From JANQIO01 sp043585095 (lineage in GTDB: Bacteria > Pseudomonadota > Gammaproteobacteria > Pseudomonadales > Halieaceae): a DNA stretch of 64,000 nucleotides. Position 1 is the first letter of the stretch. Each line of letters begins with the position of its first letter. The position numbers were made by a program, and so were the translations under genes. The notes under the pieces were generated by a model. The model was not told the DNA's origin, ran no database searches, and saw only the letters and a list, made by a program, of their open reading frames with translations. Where the stretch lies: positions 2,790,001-2,854,000 of the forward strand of contig CP121321.1 in the NCBI GenBank assembly GCA_043585095.1. Direction: 5' to 3'. Shown in pieces: positions 59,780 to 64,000 of this stretch.

Positions 59780-60303
59780 TTACCAGCCTCGATATTCGTC
59801 GCGCCGTGCCCTCTGACGCGCCCCGGCTGGCGGAACTGGCCCGGCGTACATTTGCTACTGCGTTTGCTGATGACAGTACGCCCAGCAATATAGCCGCCTA
59901 TCTACGCGAGGCCTTCTCGGATGAACAGATAAGAGCAGAACTGGCCGATACGCGCAGCACCTTTATCTGGGCAGAGCAGACCGGTATTCCGGCAGGCTAT
60001 GCAAAGCTGCGCCGCGGCAGCGCATTGGACTGCGTGAGCTCCATAGACCCGGTACAGCTAGAGCGTATATATGCCGAAACCGATCAAATCGGCGTTGGCA
60101 TAGGCAAAACCCTGTTACACACGGCCATCAAGATCGCTCAGTCCGAGGGTTTTAAAACCCTTTGGCTGGGGGTTTGGCAGGACAACAGTCGGGCTATCGA
60201 GTTCTACCGACGCCAGGGGTTTCGGGATGTAGGCCAACGTGACTTCATGTTGGGCCACGATCGACATACTGACCTTGTGATGGAGCTGGATCTGCGCCGT
60301 TAG
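59776..60303 (+). CDS. GNAT family N-acetyltransferase
   Basis: 175 residues from the ATG at 59776 (overlap ATGA with the previous stop). A longer in-frame reading into the previous gene is rejected. It has RRAVPSDAPRLAELARRTF at the N-terminus, RIYAETDQIGVGIGKTLLHTAI (acetyl-CoA loop QxxGxG/A), and the C-terminal LGVWQDNSRAIEFYRRQGFRDVGQRDF. Similar to acetyltransferases annotated as PhnO/YhbS-like, but the substrate is unknown. Likely co-transcribed with the preceding GNAT. Confidence 0.85.
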   Translation: MITSLDIRRAVPSDAPRLAELARRTFATAFADDSTPSNIAAYLREAFSDEQIRAELADTRSTFIWAEQTGIPAGYAKLRRGSALDCVSSIDPVQLERIYAETDQIGVGIGKTLLHTAIKIAQSEGFKTLWLGVWQDNSRAIEFYRRQGFRDVGQRDFMLGHDRHTDLVMELDLRR

Positions 60304-60358
60304 ACCCAGCGCTTCGAGGCCGTGATAGTCTTCCATTTTCGCGCTGCACACGCTACTC

Positions 60359-61381
60359 ATGACCCAAGCACATCCTGACGTTCTGATTTCCTCCGATTCA
60401 AGCGCTGCGCGCTGGCAGCAAGCTCTCTCTGACCTGATCACCGATCCGCTGGAACTGGCAGAGATGCTAGATCTCGACCTCGCCGATCGTCCACTGAGCG
60501 CAGCTGGCCTGAAGGACTTTCCCTTGAAAGTGCCCCGGGCTTTCGCCGCACGTATGCGGCCCGGTGACTGGAACGACCCTTTGCTGCTTCAGGTCTGGCC
60601 GGCGCACGCGGAGTCCATCGACCACGCCACGCTAAGCAAGGATCCCTTGCAGGAGGCCGCGTTCACAGTTGCACCCGGCGTCTTGCAGAAGTATCAGGGC
60701 CGCGCACTGTTGATGGCAGCGCCACACTGCGCTATTCACTGTCGTTACTGTTTCCGGCGACACTTTGACTACGATGCAAACAGCCCCAGTCGTCGCGAGT
60801 GGCTGGACAGCTTATCGGTTATCGGTAAAGACCCATCGATCAAAGAAGCCATTCTGAGTGGCGGCGACCCCCTGGCAAACAACGACCGGCAGCTTGCCTG
60901 GCTTATCGATCAGCTTGGCAACATCCGGCATTTACACACTCTTAGAATTCATACGCGACTGCCCATCGTCATACCCGAGCGGATAAATGCCGAATTGCTC
61001 GCTGCATTGCAGCGCTGTCGCCTCAAGGTCGTGGTGGTCCTGCACTGCAATCATGCGCGGGAAATAGACGCCGACTGTGAGCAGGCGTTGCAAGCCTTGC
61101 GTGCAGCGGGCGCGACTTTGTTAAATCAAGCTGTGGTGCTAGCGGGAATCAACGATAACGTGACCTCGCTTAAAGACTTGAGCGAGAGGCTCTTTGATTG
61201 CGGTGTTATGCCCTACTACTTACACCTGCCAGACGACGTTGCGGGTACCGCGCACTTTATGGTCGATGAGCAACGAGCCAAACAGTTGATGAAAGCCTTG
61301 CGCGGCGAGCTGCCGGGCTATCTGGTGCCACGCCTGGTGCAGGAAGTGCCCGGCCAGGATGCCAAAACGATTCTCGGCTGA
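60359..61381 (+). CDS. epmB: EF-P lysine 2,3-aminomutase EpmB
   Basis: 340-residue radical SAM aminomutase. The iron-sulfur cysteines are C124, C128 and C131 in CAIHCRYCFRRH, followed by the LAM family AILSGGDPLA and HTRLPIVIPERI. Length is that of EpmB rather than the longer catabolic LAM. EpmB makes (R)-beta-lysine for attachment to elongation factor P by EpmA. No clear ribosome site precedes the ATG. The efp and epmA genes are not in this window. Confidence 0.92.
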   Translation: MTQAHPDVLISSDSSAARWQQALSDLITDPLELAEMLDLDLADRPLSAAGLKDFPLKVPRAFAARMRPGDWNDPLLLQVWPAHAESIDHATLSKDPLQEAAFTVAPGVLQKYQGRALLMAAPHCAIHCRYCFRRHFDYDANSPSRREWLDSLSVIGKDPSIKEAILSGGDPLANNDRQLAWLIDQLGNIRHLHTLRIHTRLPIVIPERINAELLAALQRCRLKVVVVLHCNHAREIDADCEQALQALRAAGATLLNQAVVLAGINDNVTSLKDLSERLFDCGVMPYYLHLPDDVAGTAHFMVDEQRAKQLMKALRGELPGYLVPRLVQEVPGQDAKTILG

Positions 61382-61398
61382 GACGCCGCGCCCTGGCC

Positions 61399-62709
61399 TC
61401 AGGCGGGCTGCAGCGCCGTTTCACCGAGCTCAGCCAGCACGGCAAGCGCCGTTGCACACAAGCGAGCTATCTGCTCGTCGTCAGTAATGTAGGGCGGCAT
61501 CGTGTAAACCAGCTTGCCAAAGGGACGCAGCCAGACGCCCGCTTCCACTAAGGCAGGCTGCAGCACGGCCATATTCACCGGTCGCTGCATCTCGATCACG
61601 CCGATCGCGCCCAACACACGGGTTTCGGCTACCGTTTCAAGGTTGTCGCCATTACCGAGGCCGAGATTCAAAGCGGCCTCGATGCGCTTGATGTTGGCCT
61701 GCCAGTCGTCGGCCAGCAGAATATCCAGGCTCGCGTTTGCCGCGGCACACCCCAGCGGATTCCCCATGAACGTCGGACCGTGCATCAACACACCGGCTTC
61801 ACCGTCGCAAATGCCGCGAGCAACCGCTTCGGTACAAAGCGTGGCCGCCATAGTCATGTAACCGCCAGTCAGGGCCTTCCCCAAACACAGAATGTCGGGG
61901 CTAACCTCCGCATGTTCGCAGGCAAACAGCTTGCCTGAGCGACCAAAGCCCGTGGCGATCTCATCAGCAATTAACAGCACCTCAAATTCGTCGCAGAGCT
62001 TGCGCAGCTCTGACAGATACTGCGGCGCATAAAACCACATGCCGCCAGCGCCCTGCACTACGGGCTCCAGAATCAGTGCCGCCAGTTCGTGATGATGAGC
62101 TTCAAAATAGCTACGCAGGGCGACAAGTTCCGCTTCCGGTACCGACTCGCCGTAGCGCGCCCTGGGGCGTGGGGCAAAGCGCTGCTCCGCCATGGCGCCG
62201 CTGAAAAGATGGTGCATTCCGGTCACAGGATCGCAGACCGACATCGCCATGAAGGTATCGCCGTGGTATCCGCCTTCGAGGCTGAGCAAACGGGATTTTT
62301 CAGCGCGGCCCTTGGACTGCCAATATTGGAGCGCCATCTTTACCGCGACTTCCACAGCGACAGAACCGCTGTCGCTCAGGAACACGCGGCTCAAACCCGC
62401 GGGGCTTAGCGCCACCAAACGCTCACACAGGCGCACGGCCCCCGGATGGGTCAGCCCACCAAACATGACGTGCGACATGGTGTCGATTTGTGTCTTCAAA
62501 GCGGCATCCATCATCGGATGGCGATAGCCGTGAATCGCCGACCACCAGGACGACATGCCGTCAAGCAACCGCCGGCCATCGGCCAGCTCTAGCTCTACGC
62601 CCCGCGCGCCTACCACCAGAAACAACGGATAGGTAGGCTCGATTCCGGAATACGGATGCCAGACATGCGCTGCATCCAGCGCCAGCAGCTCCTCTGAACT
62701 CATGTGCAT
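61399..62709 (-). CDS. bioA: Adenosylmethionine-8-amino-7-oxononanoate aminotransferase
   Basis: 436 residues read from ATG 62709 (MHMSSEELLALDAAHVWHPYSG), which matches the usual BioA N-terminus; ATG 62703 or GTG 62733 are alternatives, the latter only 8 bases from the operator. PLP enzyme with LLDGMSSWWSAIHGYRHP, ESGSVAVE-like SDSGSVAVEVAVKMALQYW, PLP-Lys region LCLGKALTGGYMTMAA (GKALTGG). It catalyses SAM-dependent amination in biotin synthesis. Divergent from bioB across a BirA operator. Confidence 0.93.
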   Translation of the reverse strand: MHMSSEELLALDAAHVWHPYSGIEPTYPLFLVVGARGVELELADGRRLLDGMSSWWSAIHGYRHPMMDAALKTQIDTMSHVMFGGLTHPGAVRLCERLVALSPAGLSRVFLSDSGSVAVEVAVKMALQYWQSKGRAEKSRLLSLEGGYHGDTFMAMSVCDPVTGMHHLFSGAMAEQRFAPRPRARYGESVPEAELVALRSYFEAHHHELAALILEPVVQGAGGMWFYAPQYLSELRKLCDEFEVLLIADEIATGFGRSGKLFACEHAEVSPDILCLGKALTGGYMTMAATLCTEAVARGICDGEAGVLMHGPTFMGNPLGCAAANASLDILLADDWQANIKRIEAALNLGLGNGDNLETVAETRVLGAIGVIEMQRPVNMAVLQPALVEAGVWLRPFGKLVYTMPPYITDDEQIARLCATALAVLAELGETALQPA

Positions 62710-62740
62710 CGACGGCTTAGTAGGGGAATTCACGGATTTT

Positions 62741-62773
62741 TAGTCAACTCAAATAGCGTTTTCAGGTTGACAA
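62741..62773. promoter_or_regulatory. BirA operator of the divergent biotin genes
   Basis: TAGTCAACT (62741-62749), 15 bases, GGTTGACAA (62765-62773) fits the BirA consensus half-sites (TTGTAAACC-N15-GGTTTACAA-like) in sequence and spacing. It overlaps the bioB -35 TTGACA (62767-62772); TAGCAT (62789-62794) is the -10, 16 bases apart. Biotinyl-AMP-bound BirA should repress both directions. Confidence 0.68.
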
Positions 62774-62828
62774 AGTACGCACGAGAACTAGCATCGTCAA
62801 TTCAAACGCATGCGCAGGGTCTACTCTT

Positions 62829-63842
62829 ATGCAACAAGCCTATCCTACTCGCCACGACTGGAGCCGCGAGGACGTCGCCACGCTGATGGCGATGCCCTTC
62901 AACGACCTGATATTTCAGGCGCAACAGGTTCATCGGGCGCACTTCGATCCCAACGAGGTCCAGGTAAGCACCCTGCTGTCTATCAAGACCGGAGCCTGCC
63001 CGGAAGACTGCGCCTACTGCCCCCAGAGCACGCGTTTTGACACCGGCTTGTCTCCCGAGGCGCTGATGGAGATTGAACAGGTTGTCGAGGCAGCTAAAGC
63101 CGCTAAGGAGGCGGGTTCCAGTCGCTTCTGCATGGGCGCGGCGTGGCGCTCACCGAAGGACCGTGACCTGCCGGTACTCACCGAAATGATTTCTCAGGTT
63201 AAAGGGCTTGGCCTGGAAACCTGCATGACGCTGGGCATGCTCAGCGATAGCCAGGCGTCAACGCTGGCAGAGGCAGGCCTCGACTACTACAACCACAACC
63301 TGGATACCTCACCCGAGTTCTACGAGGAAATCATCACCACGCGCGTCTATCAGGATCGCCTGGACACGCTGGCGCGGGTGCGTGACGCCGGCATGAAGGT
63401 TTGCTGTGGCGGCATTCTGGGTATGGGAGAACAGGAAGCAGACCGCATTGGCCTGCTGGTCGAGCTGGCCAACCTACCCACCCACCCAGAGAGTGTGCCC
63501 ATTAATATGCTAGTGCGCGTGGCGGGCACACCGCTGGAAGATCAGGACGACATGGATCCGATTGATTTTATCCGCTGTATCGCCGTTGCTCGCATCATGA
63601 TGCCCAAATCAATGGTGCGCCTGTCCGCCGGCCGCGAAACCATGACCGAAGAAATGCAGGCTCTGGCGTTCCTTGCCGGCGCCAACTCCATTTTCTACGG
63701 AGAGAAGCTGCTCACCACGCCCAACCCCAGCGAGAACAAAGACATGGAGCTGTTTGACAAGCTGGGCGTGCGGCCAATGGAACTTTCCACCGCTTCTGCG
63801 CCGGAGGATCGCAGCGCCTTTTACGACGCCGCTGCTTCCTAA
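62829..63842 (+). CDS. bioB: Biotin synthase
   Basis: 337-residue radical SAM biotin synthase. The SAM cluster cysteines are C57, C61 and C64 in GACPEDCAYCPQS. VSTLLSIKTG, HNLDTSPEFYEEIITTR, VCCGGILGMGEQ, and the [2Fe-2S] region with the Arg near RLSAGRETM are all there. It inserts sulfur into dethiobiotin. The stop TAA is followed without gap by the bioF start, so the genes are coupled. Confidence 0.97.
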   Translation: MQQAYPTRHDWSREDVATLMAMPFNDLIFQAQQVHRAHFDPNEVQVSTLLSIKTGACPEDCAYCPQSTRFDTGLSPEALMEIEQVVEAAKAAKEAGSSRFCMGAAWRSPKDRDLPVLTEMISQVKGLGLETCMTLGMLSDSQASTLAEAGLDYYNHNLDTSPEFYEEIITTRVYQDRLDTLARVRDAGMKVCCGGILGMGEQEADRIGLLVELANLPTHPESVPINMLVRVAGTPLEDQDDMDPIDFIRCIAVARIMMPKSMVRLSAGRETMTEEMQALAFLAGANSIFYGEKLLTTPNPSENKDMELFDKLGVRPMELSTASAPEDRSAFYDAAAS

Positions 63843-64000
63843 GTGGATCGCTGGGGTCTCGAAGCCGGCCTGCAAAAGCGCCGGGAGCAGGACCTCTATC
63901 GCCAAAGACTCACCATCGAAGGCCCGCAGGGGCCCGAGCTGCAGGTTGACGGCGATATCCTCACTGCATTTTGCAGCAATGACTATCTGGGGCTGGCCAA
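63843..64000 (+). CDS. bioF: 8-amino-7-oxononanoate synthase (partial)
   Basis: First 52 or so residues, cut by the right edge. GTG start immediately after bioB. The N-terminus LEAGLQKRREQDLYRQRL and FCSNDYLGLA are the BioF/AONS signature. PLP-dependent condensation of pimeloyl-ACP/CoA with alanine. The remainder lies outside the window. Confidence 0.9.
   Translation, partial: MDRWGLEAGLQKRREQDLYRQRLTIEGPQGPELQVDGDILTAFCSNDYLGLA

Noticed and set aside
1..64000. tRNA, rRNA, CRISPR, insertion sequence or prophage
   Set aside because: None was recognised by reading; no transposase, integrase, att duplication or spaced repeat array typical of these was found.

Overview
The window is 64 kb of gene-dense chromosome, about 57% GC by eye. 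It looks like a free-living aerobic marine gammaproteobacterium of the Cellvibrionales/Halieaceae (OM60-like) type. The basis is the gene set: homodimeric pyruvate dehydrogenase AceE with AceF, aceK, fabV, epmB, a BepA/TusA/PerM neighbourhood, a divergent bioA/bioBF locus, and many steroid-type acyl-CoA dehydrogenases. This placement is inference. No rRNA, tRNA, insertion sequence, phage gene or CRISPR array was seen.

Layout. 1-2351: end of a type II secretion locus (gspF partial, gspE). 2419-16299: a compact minus-strand operon that reads, in transcription order, fadD3, two Lrp/AsnC regulators, ipdA, ipdB, ipdC, echA20, fadE31-like, fadE32-like, fadA6, SDR, ipdE2, ipdE1, ipdF. This is a nearly complete pathway for the last two steroid rings (C and D, entering as the propanoate-indanedione HIP). 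The actinobacterial TetR regulator KstR2 is absent and two Lrp/AsnC proteins sit inside the operon. The presumed promoter before fadD3 carries two phased dyads. 16586-19265: a second acyl-CoA ligase and a metallo-beta-lactamase-fold hydrolase. 19293-24893: fabV, aceF, aceE. 24990-32088: M16 lipoprotein protease, AI-2E transporter, TusA-like protein, BepA protease, nadA.

32471-45714: a signalling region. It has three cyclic-di-GMP proteins, a 1503-residue hybrid histidine kinase and a second beta-propeller histidine kinase. The two propeller kinases flank a small secreted protein that resembles a subtilisin propeptide (I9-like). The intergenic region there holds three back-to-back perfect palindromes. 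45711-53719: housekeeping genes (mini-asparaginase, glutamine amidotransferase, enoyl-CoA hydratase, tag, a tandem-TetR regulator, tesB, two histidine phosphatases, aceK). 53823-59126: lipid/acyl-CoA accessory genes (two SDRs, a luciferase-like oxidoreductase, a PimC/PimD-type acyl-CoA dehydrogenase pair). Two of these transcription units share the same palindrome-containing promoter module. 59294-64000: two GNAT acetyltransferases, epmB, and the biotin locus bioA / bioB-bioF with a BirA operator between them.

How it fits together. The ipd operon should activate HIP to its CoA thioester (FadD3), start removal of the propanoate side chain (IpdE1-E2, IpdF, SDR, FadA6), desaturate (IpdC), open ring D (EchA20) and ring C (IpdAB), and feed acetyl-, propionyl- and succinyl-type CoA units to central metabolism. 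Three separate alpha/beta acyl-CoA dehydrogenase pairs, thioesterases and SDRs point to an organism that lives on steroids or other complex lipids. Names were assigned from recognised protein motifs and remembered family sequences only; no search was run.
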